The notes: generated from the sequence alone by a model not told the origin. Numbered from the stretch's first letter, positions 34,467-43,442 are shown. The stretch: DNA of 64,000 bases from Roseovarius sp. THAF27 (GCF_009363655.1 NZ_CP045394.1:1-64000); one strand, 5' to 3'. Numbers and translations are program-made.

Positions 34467-34478
34467 ACGCCGCAAGAA

Positions 34479-34751
34479 ATGCTGACCGCCGCCCTCGGCA
34501 CCACAGCGCCGGTCGATCTTGGCCGGGGTCTCACCCTGACCCGCCGCCGGGTCGCAGGCGAGATGCGTCTCGAGCTGGGCGGTGCGGATCGGGGCATGAT
34601 CGAGGGTCTCAAGGCCATGGGGTGTTTCACCGAAATCATCGCCTTCCAGCTGCGGGTATTTCTGCCGCATGGGGACGGTGTCGACACGGTCAGCATTCTG
34701 ACCCGGATCGTGGGGCAGCTGCCACACGCCGCGTCTGTGGCAGCAGAATAG
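34479..34751 (+). CDS. C-terminal domain of the methyltransferase-helicase, after an in-frame amber stop
   Basis: Same reading frame as the preceding protein (…SDP-TAG-TPQE then MLTAALG...). The 90 residues, LTLTRRRVAGEMRLELGG, MIEGLKAMGCFTEIIAFQLR and FLPHGDGVDT, look like the normal carboxy-terminal segment of this family. ATG 34479 has only a weak ribosome site (GCAAGAA). A single C-to-T change in a CAG codon would explain the split. Whether the part is translated, read through, or lost is open. Confidence 0.65.
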   Translation: MLTAALGTTAPVDLGRGLTLTRRRVAGEMRLELGGADRGMIEGLKAMGCFTEIIAFQLRVFLPHGDGVDTVSILTRIVGQLPHAASVAAE

Positions 34752-34765
34752 GGAAGGGTGAGATC

Positions 34766-35071
34766 ATGACTCTCGAAGACATCAAGGCGGCCGTCGATGC
34801 CGGTCAGACCGTGCACTGGGCCAATACCGGCTACGTTGTCCACAGGGACAGGCTCGGCCAATACCTGATCACCTATGTGCCGAACGGCAGCTGCATCGGG
34901 CTGACAGACCGGAGCGGGCAGCGGTTGAACGGGGAGGAAGCAGAGTTCTTTATCGCTGGACCGAAGTGTGGCGACGAGAAGAGCCAGGACAGCCAACTGA
35001 GACCAGACGGGCAGGGGAGGGGCGTCGTACCCGGCGGGGAGGTGGCACAGACTCTCAGGCGCCAGCGCTGA
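34766..35071 (+). CDS. Small hypothetical protein
   Basis: 101 residues from ATG 34766, with GGGAAGGGTGAGATC upstream. The first 70 residues (TLEDIKAAVDAGQTVHWANT, YLITYVPNGSCIGLTDRSGQ) read as a compact conserved plasmid protein; the tail is polar and low in hydrophobics. No named family recognised. It follows the helicase C-terminal piece by 14 bases and is likely in the same operon. Confidence 0.6.
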   Translation: MTLEDIKAAVDAGQTVHWANTGYVVHRDRLGQYLITYVPNGSCIGLTDRSGQRLNGEEAEFFIAGPKCGDEKSQDSQLRPDGQGRGVVPGGEVAQTLRRQR

Positions 35072-35092
35072 ACTGAAGGTTGGGAAGAAAGG

Positions 35093-35104
35093 AAAGCGAG
35101 CTTT
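35093..35104. repeat. AAAGC-GA-GCTTT leader hairpin (family member)
   Basis: Same design as the hairpins at 23655 and 30435; 92 bases before the DUF736 gene. Confidence 0.5.
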
Positions 35105-35196
35105 CTGGTTTGTGATCCCACGAGGGGTCGAAAAAGCAATCCCGGTTGTGCTGGCAAGGACGTCAGGCACCGGCCAATCCAAGAAGGAACCATCCC

Positions 35197-35925
35197 ATGT
35201 TCGCAGGAACCCTGAACCGCAATGTCGAGACCGCAGCCGCCGAGTACACCGGCATGATTCATTCGACGCGCTTTGACATCGCCATCCAGCTCGAAACCCG
35301 CCCGAAGATGTCCGAACGCAGCCCGGATTTTGATGTGACCGCGGTCAACAAGTCGGGCCGCAAGGTGCGCATCGGCACAGCCTGGAGCGCGACCGGCAAT
35401 ACCAGTGGCAACCCCTACATCTCGATGCAGATCGATGTCGGCCTGGGCCCGTTCCGCGTCAATGCCGTGCAGACGAAGGAAGCGCGGGCGGCCAAAAGCG
35501 ACGAATTCGAGATCATCCCGCTGGTCTCGAACGGCCTGATGAAATCCGGCTCGATCTCGGGCGAGCTCACCGCCATGGACGCGGACAACGCCTTCACCGG
35601 CTACATCGCCAACATGATGTTCGATCTGGAGTTCATGCTGATCGAGAATGGCTACAAGACCGAGGAGACCCATCCCGACTACCGGATCGAGGTCAGCTCG
35701 CCCCGGGGCACGCCGATCCGCGTTGGCTCGGCCTGGATGGCGAAAAGCAGCCGCACGGGCAATGACTACCTGTCGCTGCTGATCAACACGCCCGATGGCG
35801 ACCTGCGCGTCAACGCCGTGCAGAACGAAGAACAGCGCGGCGGGCAGGCCTTTTCGATCATCCCGTTCATCGACAGCGGTGAACCGCCGCAGAACGCAGA
35901 TGCCGGGCTGATTCTGGTCGCCTGA
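35197..35925 (+). CDS. Tandem DUF736 protein
   Basis: A 242-residue protein made of two homologous DUF736 repeats. The first has VRIGTAWSATGNTSGNPYIS and FRVNAVQTKEARAAKSDEFEIIPLV (about 45-110), the second IRVGSAWMAKSSRTGNDYLS and LRVNAVQNEEQRGGQAFSIIPFI (about 165-230). DUF736 proteins are abundant on alphaproteobacterial plasmids and ICEs; the role is unknown, and most have one repeat. AAGAAGGAACC precedes ATG 35197. A strong terminator follows. Confidence 0.85.
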   Translation: MFAGTLNRNVETAAAEYTGMIHSTRFDIAIQLETRPKMSERSPDFDVTAVNKSGRKVRIGTAWSATGNTSGNPYISMQIDVGLGPFRVNAVQTKEARAAKSDEFEIIPLVSNGLMKSGSISGELTAMDADNAFTGYIANMMFDLEFMLIENGYKTEETHPDYRIEVSSPRGTPIRVGSAWMAKSSRTGNDYLSLLINTPDGDLRVNAVQNEEQRGGQAFSIIPFIDSGEPPQNADAGLILVA

Positions 35926-35962
35926 CGATCCATTGCAAGAATCCTAAACATCCGAGCAGATT

Positions 35963-35993
35963 GGGGAGCCGCAAGTTCGCGGCTCCCCTTTTG
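35963..35993 (+). terminator. Rho-independent terminator after the DUF736 gene
   Basis: GGGGAGCCGC (35963-35972) and GCGGCTCCCC (35979-35988) are perfect 10-base arms around AAGTTC, followed by TTTTGA. Confidence 0.9.
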
Positions 35994-36060
35994 ATGTGGT
36001 GGATTGGTGGAAAGCACACACTATAATCCGGCTTATGGCTGCATAACCCGATACATTTTG

Positions 36061-36083
36061 CAGGTCGGGCTACGCCCGACCTG
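36061..36083. repeat. Perfect 10-bp hairpin CAGGTCGGGC-TAC-GCCCGACCTG
   Basis: Very stable stem in the 366-base gap between DUF736 and the next gene; no T-tract on either side, which argues against a simple terminator. The gap (35994-36291) otherwise shows only AT-rich sequence. Confidence 0.7.
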
Positions 36084-36291
36084 GCGCAAAGTAAGAGGAG
36101 CCAGCACGAAGTGTTGCCAACTCCAAAGATAAACCCCTGCATTTTCCTCGGGCTTGCTCAAAAATTTTTTCCAATGTACCACCAAGGTCGGTATATCTAT
36201 ATGTTCGCCTATATTTGCTATCCTATTTGTGTTGAAGAACGGGGAAGGTGTTTTGAAACATTCTGTGCCTAGGCGGCGGAACCCCTTTGCT

Positions 36292-36522
36292 ATGCAACGG
36301 GAGGCTTTGGACGGCGGTTGGCGAAACGTAGAAAGCGTCCCACTGAAAGGTGAGGGAGAATTCCTGGCTTTGACGATGTCCGGTTTAGTTCGGCTTGCTC
36401 GCAACCGCCGCGACATACTCCGGATCCGACGCGCCGACAGCTATGGTCCGGCACGCGTGACTGTCAATTCTGTCGAGACGGGGAACTATCTGGGTGCGAT
36501 CGCCTGGAAATGGCCAGACTGA
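36292..36522 (+). CDS. Small hypothetical protein
   Basis: 76 residues from ATG 36292 (MQREALDGGWRNVESV); the frame is open further upstream to 36154, with possible GTG starts at 36229 and 36250. The C-terminal part (VRLARNRRDILRIRRADSYG, ETGNYLGAIAWKW) is basic and beta-like. No family recognised, the ribosome site is weak, and the start is uncertain. Confidence 0.4.
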   Translation: MQREALDGGWRNVESVPLKGEGEFLALTMSGLVRLARNRRDILRIRRADSYGPARVTVNSVETGNYLGAIAWKWPD

Positions 36523-36651
36523 GTGTCCGTGATTTCAAGGATTTCAAGCCCTCCCGAAAATGTTTCATGATGGTGAAACAATCTTCCTATTGTCGCCGCA
36601 TTACTGAGTTAGTGAATTAAGCACTGTCGGCAGACTTGGAGTATTTTCGAG

Positions 36652-37206
36652 ATGTCGCGTATTTGGATATTCGGCCTCGTTCTCGTCACGGCGATCGCGG
36701 CGTTGAAGACGCTGATTGTTGCCGAGCTGGCCTATCCGCAGGCCGGGCCGGGCATGGGCATTCTTTCCGGACTTTTTGCGCTGTTCTTCGCATTGACCGC
36801 GATTGTGGCCTATGTCGCCTGCACGCAGCTCAATCGCCACGTGGTGCAGCGGCGTCGTGAAAAGCTGGCGCCAGGGGCCAGTGAGCCCATCGCCAAGGAA
36901 ACCGTGATCCTGCGCCATGCATCGGATTGGGGTCTGTCGCAGGCAGAAGCGGACGTGGCTATTTTCGTGGCCAAGGGATTTTCCAACAGCGAGATCGCCG
37001 AAATGCGCGGCAGCGCCATCACAACGGTGAAGTCGCAGCTGGGCCGTATCTACCAAAAATCCGGGCTTGATACGCGTTACCAACTGATCGCCTTCGTCAC
37101 CGACGAGGTGGTATCAATGGCCAAGGAAGCCGATCGTCCCGATGCCAAGGTAGAGACAAAGGTTGTGCTGCCGCTGACCGGGCGCCGCAAGCAAACAGCG
37201 GCCTGA
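36652..37206 (+). CDS. Membrane-anchored LuxR-type HTH regulator
   Basis: A 184-residue protein. Two N-terminal membrane helices (IWIFGLVLVTAIAALKTLIV, LSGLFALFFALTAIVAYVAC) are followed by a LuxR/GerE helix-turn-helix: LSQAEADVAIFVAKGFSNSE, IAEMRGSAITTVKSQLGRIY and a QKSGLDTRYQL end. There is no receiver or ligand domain. Transcriptional control from the membrane is inferred. Gene stands alone on the plus strand; target not evident. Confidence 0.85.
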   Translation: MSRIWIFGLVLVTAIAALKTLIVAELAYPQAGPGMGILSGLFALFFALTAIVAYVACTQLNRHVVQRRREKLAPGASEPIAKETVILRHASDWGLSQAEADVAIFVAKGFSNSEIAEMRGSAITTVKSQLGRIYQKSGLDTRYQLIAFVTDEVVSMAKEADRPDAKVETKVVLPLTGRRKQTAA

Positions 37207-37441
37207 TCCCTGGTCATCGGATTGAAGCCTCCGAGTTTCTTTCGGACGCGTCGGTTCTGAAACCCGTGCGGAGCTTGGTTTACACCAAACATTCTGTATC
37301 GCGACACCCGCCGCCACAAAAGCGAAGCACTATCTTTGATAAAGCCAGCTCTGGCGCACGTTCAATTACACGCAGTTTCTGGGATCCGTTCACTGCACCA
37401 ACGCGATTGCAGGACAGCGCGTTGCTGCTAACGTGACCTTC

Positions 37442-37618
37442 ATGGAACGCCGTATACTCGAAACGAAGGTTGTTCATCCTGAGCATGGTGAAATCACCCT
37501 GTTCGAGGTCGTTGACATCGTCGGGGGTGTCGAAGTCTACCCCGACGAACGACCTCTATTTACAACGAGGGAAATGGCTCAGGCCTGGATTGATCAGAAA
37601 GTAGAAAAAGGACGCTGA
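37442..37618 (+). CDS. Small hypothetical protein
   Basis: 58 residues from ATG 37442 (MERRILETKVVHPEHGEITL); an upstream in-frame start at 37433 also exists. Compact, beta-strand-like start and a short helix at the end (FTTREMAQAWIDQKVEKG), with a credible composition but a poor ribosome site. No family recognised. Confidence 0.4.
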   Translation: MERRILETKVVHPEHGEITLFEVVDIVGGVEVYPDERPLFTTREMAQAWIDQKVEKGR

Positions 37619-38248
37619 CGCGGTCTCTATCTAGTGGGATGCAGGACGGACACCGCGCCTGCGTCCATCACTCATACGCCACGGTTCGAAGATGCCAGAA
37701 CAGCCAAGCAAACACAACCAGAAGGCGATATAGCTAACATATGCAGGCGGCTGCATGGCCACTCACCATCCAGCCGCCCGGCCCCAGGCTGGAAGGTAGC
37801 AGGGGCAAGTTTTTCGCCGACCCGTCCCTTTTGGGCGAGCGAGCCGACGGTGGCAGGGATAAAATACCACACGAGAGACCGCGGGGAGCGGACGCCCGCT
37901 AGACTACTTTGCACTCAAGTTGCTCGCAGGTGCAATGCGAGACTTTACACAACAACGATGCTGTGTCGCCCTGTATCGGCAGTTTGAGAGCTGTGTCGGT
38001 GGAGGCTAGACGCCTGTATAAACCGCGGACCTAGGGGCGATCCAAAGTGCCGAGCATTCGAAATGATGCCGCAAGCTTGTCGTGCGGCACAACCTCATCC
38101 CATACTGCAACGAGATCAAAGATCTTTATCTGCGTAGAACGCTATTTGTTCGGTGGTCTTGCCGTAACTCGGCTCGATAGCTTTGATGGCCGCTTTCCTG
38201 AAGCATATTCAGATTGAATTTGAGGCAAGGGTTTCTCATGTTCCACCG
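37619..38248. other. 630-base stretch with no supported gene
   Basis: A plus-strand open frame at 37634-37987 lacks a ribosome site and has atypical, low-complexity composition. No strong hairpin, repeat or RNA gene was seen. The end should hold the promoter of the LysR-type gene. Confidence 0.4.
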
Positions 38249-39196
38249 ATGGATATTGCCCTTATCAAAACTTTTCTGGAGGTGGCTGCGACGGGATCTT
38301 TCGTTCAAGCCTCGGACCGCCTCTTTGTAACCCAGTCTGCCGTTTCGCTCAGGGTGCAGCGATTGGAGGAAAGCTTGGGTCGGCCTCTGTTCACCCGCTC
38401 GAAAGCAGGCGCTGAACTCACGCCAGCCGGTCGCGAGTTCGAAAGCTATGCACTCAGTCTGATCAAGATTTGGGAAGAAGCGCGTCAGCAAATTGCCATA
38501 CCGGAAGGTTTTCGGAAAAGTCTGACAATTGGGGCGCAATACTCGCTCTGGCCCCGGTTGGGGTTCCGGTGGATCGATCAACTGCGCACAGCCATGCCGG
38601 ATCTGAGCATCAGGGCAGAACTTGGCATGCCGGACCGGCTGACGCGCTTTCTCATAGAGGGCGTTGTGCAGGCCGTACTCGTCTATTCTCCGCAGATACG
38701 CCCCGGTCTCATCGCAACCAAAATGATGGATGAAGACCTGGTGCTCGTGGCGTCCTGGAAAGATCCCCAATTGAATGATCTGAAAGGGCGCTATGCATTC
38801 ACCGATTGGGGGCCTGAGTTTGTTCAGGCCCACGCGATTGCGTTGCCGGAACTGACAAACCCAGGGCTGACGTTTTCCCTCGGTGCCCTGACCGCCGAGT
38901 ACATTCGGTCCCGAAACTACGCGGCTTACCTGCCCGCGCGCTACATCAAGCGCTTTCTCGATTCTGGCGAGTTGCACCTTGTGCCGGACGCACCGCGCTT
39001 TCCGTTTCCGGCCTGGGTCGTCTGGCGCGAAGACGTTGACCCGGAAGTTGCAGAAATATCACGTTCCGCGCTTGCCGCAGTCGTCGCCAACACGGATGCC
39101 GATCAATCCCGAGTGATCCGACAACTGCAAGAAATCAGTGAGAATCAAGACATTGGTGTGCTAGGCGAGGCTGAGATCCTCAAATATAACAAATAG
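38249..39196 (+). CDS. LysR-family transcriptional regulator
   Basis: A 315-residue LTTR. The N-terminal winged HTH begins at ATG 38249 (MDIALIKTFLEVAATGSFVQ, VTQSAVSLRVQRLEESLGRP), followed by the linker helix and a substrate-binding domain (LTIGAQYSLWPRLGFRWIDQ, TDWGPEFVQAHAI). It resembles regulators that respond to small organic acids, but the ligand cannot be told. It precedes a DUF481 outer-membrane gene in the same direction, 123 bases apart; whether it controls that gene is open. Confidence 0.87.
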   Translation: MDIALIKTFLEVAATGSFVQASDRLFVTQSAVSLRVQRLEESLGRPLFTRSKAGAELTPAGREFESYALSLIKIWEEARQQIAIPEGFRKSLTIGAQYSLWPRLGFRWIDQLRTAMPDLSIRAELGMPDRLTRFLIEGVVQAVLVYSPQIRPGLIATKMMDEDLVLVASWKDPQLNDLKGRYAFTDWGPEFVQAHAIALPELTNPGLTFSLGALTAEYIRSRNYAAYLPARYIKRFLDSGELHLVPDAPRFPFPAWVVWREDVDPEVAEISRSALAAVVANTDADQSRVIRQLQEISENQDIGVLGEAEILKYNK

Positions 39197-39319
39197 TCGT
39201 TTTATACGTTAATAAAATGAATTTTACTCTACGATGACCGCTTTCTAATTCCTATCCCAGCAGAGATGCTCCCGTTCTGAATGAACCGAACGGGTCACCT
39301 TTTGGGAAAGGAAAGACCC

Positions 39320-40147
39320 ATGAATAATGTAAGCAAACTGGCCTCGATGTCGGCTCTGGCTCTCGTCTTGGCGGCACCTGCCTTCGCACAAAGCGGCATT
39401 GTCGGTATCGAAGACCTGGATGATCGCATCGAAGACATCGAAGACGATGTGCAAGACGACCTCGCCGAAGGCGATGACGCGAGCCGCTACGGAACGAACC
39501 AGTTCGCACAAGGCTGGAGCGGTAGCTTCGCACTTGGATTTTCGGCGACCTCTGGCAACACCGACACTGCCGACCTCGATGTCGCCGGTCGTCTACGGTA
39601 TGGCAGCGGCCCGTGGAACCACTCGTTCGGCTTTGCCGTGGAATGGGCGGAAGACAACAATGTCACCAACAAGGAAGAGGTTTTCGCGACCTATGAAGCG
39701 AACCGCTACCTGACGGACAGCTTCTACATCTTCGGCCTCGGTTCGGCGAACTACGACAACTTCGACACGCTGAAGTGGGACGCCTTCCTCGGTGCGGGAC
39801 CCGGCGTCCGGGTGATCAACCAGGAGAACATGACCTGGCGTTTGCAAGGCGGACCTGGCTATCGCTACACCGAAGACCAGTTCGGCAATGATGATCACGA
39901 AGTCGCCGGCATCGCCTCGTCGCGTTACTTCTACAAGTTCACCGACACGGTTTCGCTGACCAACGATACGGACGTGCTTTTCTCCGAAGAGAACACCCTT
40001 ATCACCAACGACTTTGGTGTGAACTTCAAGGTGACCAACAAATTGTCCACCCGGATTTCCTATCGCACCGAGTGGGACAGTGATCCGGCACCTGGCTTCG
40101 ACGACTTCGACAACAAGTTCGGCGCGTCGCTCGTCTACGGCTTCTAA
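39320..40147 (+). CDS. DUF481-family outer-membrane protein
   Basis: A 275-residue protein with a clean signal peptide (SKLASMSALALVLAAPAFAQ), an acidic segment (DDRIEDIEDDVQDDLAEGDD) and then a beta-barrel domain of the DUF481/YdiY type (FALGFSATSGNTDTADLDV, TNKLSTRISYRTEWDSDPA) ending in Tyr-Gly-Phe, the usual C-terminal aromatic of outer-membrane barrels. AAAGGAAAGACCC precedes ATG 39320. DUF481 proteins are salt- or stress-linked in some bacteria. Confidence 0.88.
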   Translation: MNNVSKLASMSALALVLAAPAFAQSGIVGIEDLDDRIEDIEDDVQDDLAEGDDASRYGTNQFAQGWSGSFALGFSATSGNTDTADLDVAGRLRYGSGPWNHSFGFAVEWAEDNNVTNKEEVFATYEANRYLTDSFYIFGLGSANYDNFDTLKWDAFLGAGPGVRVINQENMTWRLQGGPGYRYTEDQFGNDDHEVAGIASSRYFYKFTDTVSLTNDTDVLFSEENTLITNDFGVNFKVTNKLSTRISYRTEWDSDPAPGFDDFDNKFGASLVYGF

Positions 40148-40177
40148 GACTGCTTGTTATCCCTCAAGCAAATGGAT

Positions 40178-40207
40178 GGGGGACGGAGAAATCTGTCCCC
40201 CCTTTCT
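40178..40207 (+). terminator. Rho-independent terminator after the DUF481 gene
   Basis: GGGGGAC-gGA and TC-tGTCCCCC form the stem (40178-40184 with 40195-40201), followed by CTTTCTT. Confidence 0.85.
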
Positions 40208-40229
40208 TATTCATGTGCAATAAATTGAG

Positions 40230-40659
40230 GTGCGAAAAATGCCCGATTGGAAAAGGCCTTCGGAAAGCGACTGTGGCTATGTAGAGGTTCTGACTACGCA
40301 CCATACCGGTGCCGTCTATGGGCATCGCTTGGTCGGAGCGACCGCAGGGCCTCAAGTTTTGATTGCAGCCTTCTGCCCGTCAGCAGAGCAAGTGTTTCCA
40401 ACGCATTCTTTCCATTCCAACGCTGCCTTGGATGCGCGGCACTCTTTTGCTCGTTCGCTTGGACCTCCTGGATGACCTGAGCGAGGACCTGTCATCGTAT
40501 TCAGGCTGCGGAAAGATAGATCATACGGTCGTTCTGCCGTGGTGCGAAATCCGTGAAATTGATGAAGCGCACATTCGGCGGTGCTATTTTATGACTCTGC
40601 GGACGTGCGCCGATTTGGGCATGATCTCGGGTCGCGGCGTGCCGGAAATTCCGTTTTGA
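40230..40659 (+). pseudogene. Frameshifted gene of unknown family
   Basis: GAGGTG precedes ATG 40239 (MPDWKRPSESDCGYVE; in-frame GTG at 40230). The frame reads sensibly to GATAGPQVLIAAFCPSAEQV and then degenerates to a stop at 40473. In the next frame the sequence continues naturally as FQRILSIPTLPWMRGTLLLV...MTLRTCADLGMISGRGVPE, ending at 40659. Losing one T from the TTT near 40396 would join them into about 140 residues. No firm family identified. Confidence 0.55.
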
Positions 40660-40846
40660 ACATACGTTGCAAGGCTAAATTGGTCCTCAGTCGAAATTTC
40701 CCCTCGTTAGCTGCGGTATTTCCACGAGTGATTCCTAGCCCTCGTCCCCGCCTGATCACTACTTCGTTGTGGGATCGAAGCGCCATCTTCCATCCGCGCG
40801 AGTTTGCCACCTTCGCAACCACTGCCTCATCGGACATAGTCACGTG

Positions 40847-42124
40847 ATGCGCCACGCATTTGTTCTCATCCTTTCGCTCGCCGCGGTATCAGTCATCTGG
40901 TGGATTGGACGCGATCTTGTTCCGCCTCGATCCTTGACCTTTGCTGCAGGCGAAGTTGGCGGAGGATACCATGCGATTGCGACGCGTTATGCAAAAATCC
41001 TAGCGCGCGACGGTATAGAGGTGCGGGTACTCGATACCGCCGGGTCCGTCGAGAACGTGGATAGGCTGACATCGGGTGAGGCCGATGTGGCGCTTCTTCA
41101 GGGCGGTGTCTTTGCAAAGGGTGAGGTCGAAGCGCTTGGAGCAATGTTCTACGAGCCGCTCTTCGTGTTTGGGCAGTCTGCCACCGAAGTTTCGGCGAAT
41201 CCGGGTGATTGGGCGGACCTGAGGCTTGCCGTCGGGCCGGAGGGATCGGGCACGCGCGCTGCCGCTCGTGTTTTGCTATCAGCGAGCGGTGTCGCACCAG
41301 ATGAAGTGACACTATTGCCCGTTGGCGGGGCGGAGGCAGTCACGGCATTGCGTGCAGGCAGAGTCGATCTGGCGCTGTTTGTGGCGCCGCTCGCAGCCCC
41401 GTATCTCCAGCCGCTATTGGAAGATCCGGATACGCGTCTGGTGCGACTGCGGCATCTCGAGGCGCTGGCACGCAGCATGGATCATGCGGAGATCGTCACG
41501 CTCCATGCCGGCGCAATTTCACTGCGTCCGGTACTGCCGCAACGCTCTACCGACCTGATGGCAATGGTTGCACGCCTCGTGAGCCACAGAGATCTCCATC
41601 CCGCACTCGTCAATCGATTGGTGATGGCGGCCCGCGAGATTCACGGTGATCGTGACCAGATTTCCTCCGAGGGCGCGTTTCCCGCCACCTCCGGGATCAC
41701 GATGCCGATTAATGTGAATGCGTACGACCTCATTGCCGACGGACCAAGCCTGCTTGCATCGTACCTGCCGTATTGGGTCGCTGCGCAAGTCAACCGCATT
41801 GCATTGCTTGCCCTGCCGATCGTGTTACTGCTGTTTCCGCTAATACGTTCGTTGCCTGGATTGTATCGGTGGCGGATGCGGTCCCAAGTCTTCCGTCATT
41901 ACCGCGAGATCCGCGAGATAGACAGCGCTGTGCCAGAGACCGCCGACAGCTCACGACTCTCAATCTTGCGGAATCGGCTGGAAACCATAGATGTGGAACT
42001 GGCCAAGCTGCGCTTGCCGATCGCTTACCGCCACCTTGCATACACTGCACGTCTGCACGTCGACCTCGTACGCTCGCGCATCGACGATAAGCAGCATAGT
42101 GCCAAACCTGACGAGAGGTCGTAA
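40847..42124 (+). CDS. TAXI-family TRAP transporter solute-binding protein
   Basis: 425 residues. An N-terminal membrane anchor (FVLILSLAAVSVIWWIG) is followed by the TAXI binding domain: LTFAAGEVGGGYHAIATRYA, LTSGEADVALLQGGVFAKGE, and AVGPEGSGTRAAARVLLSASG, then a C-terminal membrane segment (IALLALPIVLLLFPLIRSLP) and a basic tail. A C-terminal anchor is unusual for a simple periplasmic binding protein and suggests a membrane-tethered sensor or TAXI variant. No TRAP permease genes are adjacent. Start ATG 40847 has no strong ribosome site. Confidence 0.82.
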   Translation: MRHAFVLILSLAAVSVIWWIGRDLVPPRSLTFAAGEVGGGYHAIATRYAKILARDGIEVRVLDTAGSVENVDRLTSGEADVALLQGGVFAKGEVEALGAMFYEPLFVFGQSATEVSANPGDWADLRLAVGPEGSGTRAAARVLLSASGVAPDEVTLLPVGGAEAVTALRAGRVDLALFVAPLAAPYLQPLLEDPDTRLVRLRHLEALARSMDHAEIVTLHAGAISLRPVLPQRSTDLMAMVARLVSHRDLHPALVNRLVMAAREIHGDRDQISSEGAFPATSGITMPINVNAYDLIADGPSLLASYLPYWVAAQVNRIALLALPIVLLLFPLIRSLPGLYRWRMRSQVFRHYREIREIDSAVPETADSSRLSILRNRLETIDVELAKLRLPIAYRHLAYTARLHVDLVRSRIDDKQHSAKPDERS

Positions 42125-42398
42125 CCGACTGCGAGCGCAACACGATGTCGCTCGAGCGTTGGCTCGGAGCATTCACCGCCACCCGGTCCGCAGCCTTGAA
42201 GGCCGCGGATTGCAACCGCGAGATCGACAATTCTGTTTCGGCGTTGTTGCTCGCTTTACGAGGGCGATGTCCGCAAAATCAATCAGTTGTGGTGAAGGAC
42301 ATGCCTATTGCCGCGTCCGTCATGCGCAATCGCGCGTTCGCCTGGACTCACCCGGGAGTTAGGATGGCCGCTCCCGGTCAACGGATTGCGCCATCGCT

Positions 42399-43187
42399 TT
42401 ATGTTTGCCCGCCTTTTCGCATTGCGTCCAGAACGGCATTCATCGGCGATTGGTCCACGGTAATCAAACCACGTCGGGGCCGATCCAGATCGATGATCAC
42501 GAAAACAAGAGCGACAATGAGAACAGGCATCATCAGTGCGGTGGCTGTGATTCTTGTGCGCCCCGCACCCGAGGCGTATCCGAGGAGGCCGCCGGACAAA
42601 AGGAATGTTGCATATAGCATGATCAATACGATTTCAGGAACGTGCCGATCTATTGCGGCGTCCCTTGCGGACAACTCATCGATTACGTCGTTCAGCGAAT
42701 TCGAAAACGCCACTGTTGCGGGAGAAGAGTTTTCCCTGGTGATTTCGGACGCGATGGCCCACAGGTTTGCGAAGGCCTCTTCGGCAGACGCGATGAGGTT
42801 ATCCCGCTTTTCCTTTTCGGTGACCGGGACAGTCGAGGCCGCGACACGTTCGGCAGCGTAGGCCAGCAACGCCGGTTTCACCAAGTCTGCATCCTCAAGA
42901 TAATCCGTGCGCAGCCAGGCAGTCCCTATAGCGTTCGCTTCGGCCACGACCGCTGCCGAGCGCGCATCATGCCGGCCGAGCGCCACGCTAAAGGTAAACC
43001 CCAAGAGCAGGCCGAGAATCCCGAGAAGGGACGCCTGGGTTGCGGTCACTTGACCCGTTTCCCCGTCATCGCGCGGAGGGCGGCTCTTTCCCAGCCTGCG
43101 ACCCAGGTACATCGTCAAAAACATGCCGCCCAAAAGGGCGATTACGATCCAGATGGTCGGCACATCGTACATTATTTCTTGCCTCAT
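42399..43187 (-). CDS. Bestrophin-like (DUF4239) membrane protein
   Basis: A 262-residue protein with four hydrophobic segments (IWIVIALLGGMFLTMYLGR, LLGILGLLLGFTFSVALG, IVLIMLYATFLLSGGLLGY, ATALMMPVLIVALVFVIIDL) and the conserved end LDRPRRGLITVDQSPM typical of DUF4239. Channel or transport activity is only inferred from the name. GAGGATTCTAC precedes the ATG at 43187. It stands apart from its neighbours; 42125-42398 holds nothing evident. Confidence 0.8.
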   Translation of the reverse strand: MRQEIMYDVPTIWIVIALLGGMFLTMYLGRRLGKSRPPRDDGETGQVTATQASLLGILGLLLGFTFSVALGRHDARSAAVVAEANAIGTAWLRTDYLEDADLVKPALLAYAAERVAASTVPVTEKEKRDNLIASAEEAFANLWAIASEITRENSSPATVAFSNSLNDVIDELSARDAAIDRHVPEIVLIMLYATFLLSGGLLGYASGAGRTRITATALMMPVLIVALVFVIIDLDRPRRGLITVDQSPMNAVLDAMRKGGQT

Positions 43188-43442
43188 GTAGAATCCTCAG
43201 CGTGAAGAAAAACCCTAGTCAGGACACAAGCTTATAACAACGGCCTTTGCACGGATGCCGCCGACGCTTCTAGAGATGCTGAAAGCTGTTGAGCACTTGA
43301 CGGCCTTTCGTGGGCACTGGGGATCCGGGCCAGGACGAGAGCAGCGAGCAATAACTTTGTGGCGATTTTGTCCGTCACGCGCGCCACAACCCTGGCATCA
43401 CGTAAGCCTGGCCGAAAGAGGGTCGCCTGGATTTTTGGTGTA

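Noticed and set aside
33567..34727. A 386-codon minus-strand frame
   Set aside because: Antisense of the helicase C-terminal region.
37634..37987. A 117-codon plus-strand frame
   Set aside because: No ribosome site and no recognisable sequence; kept only as a note in the non-coding entry.
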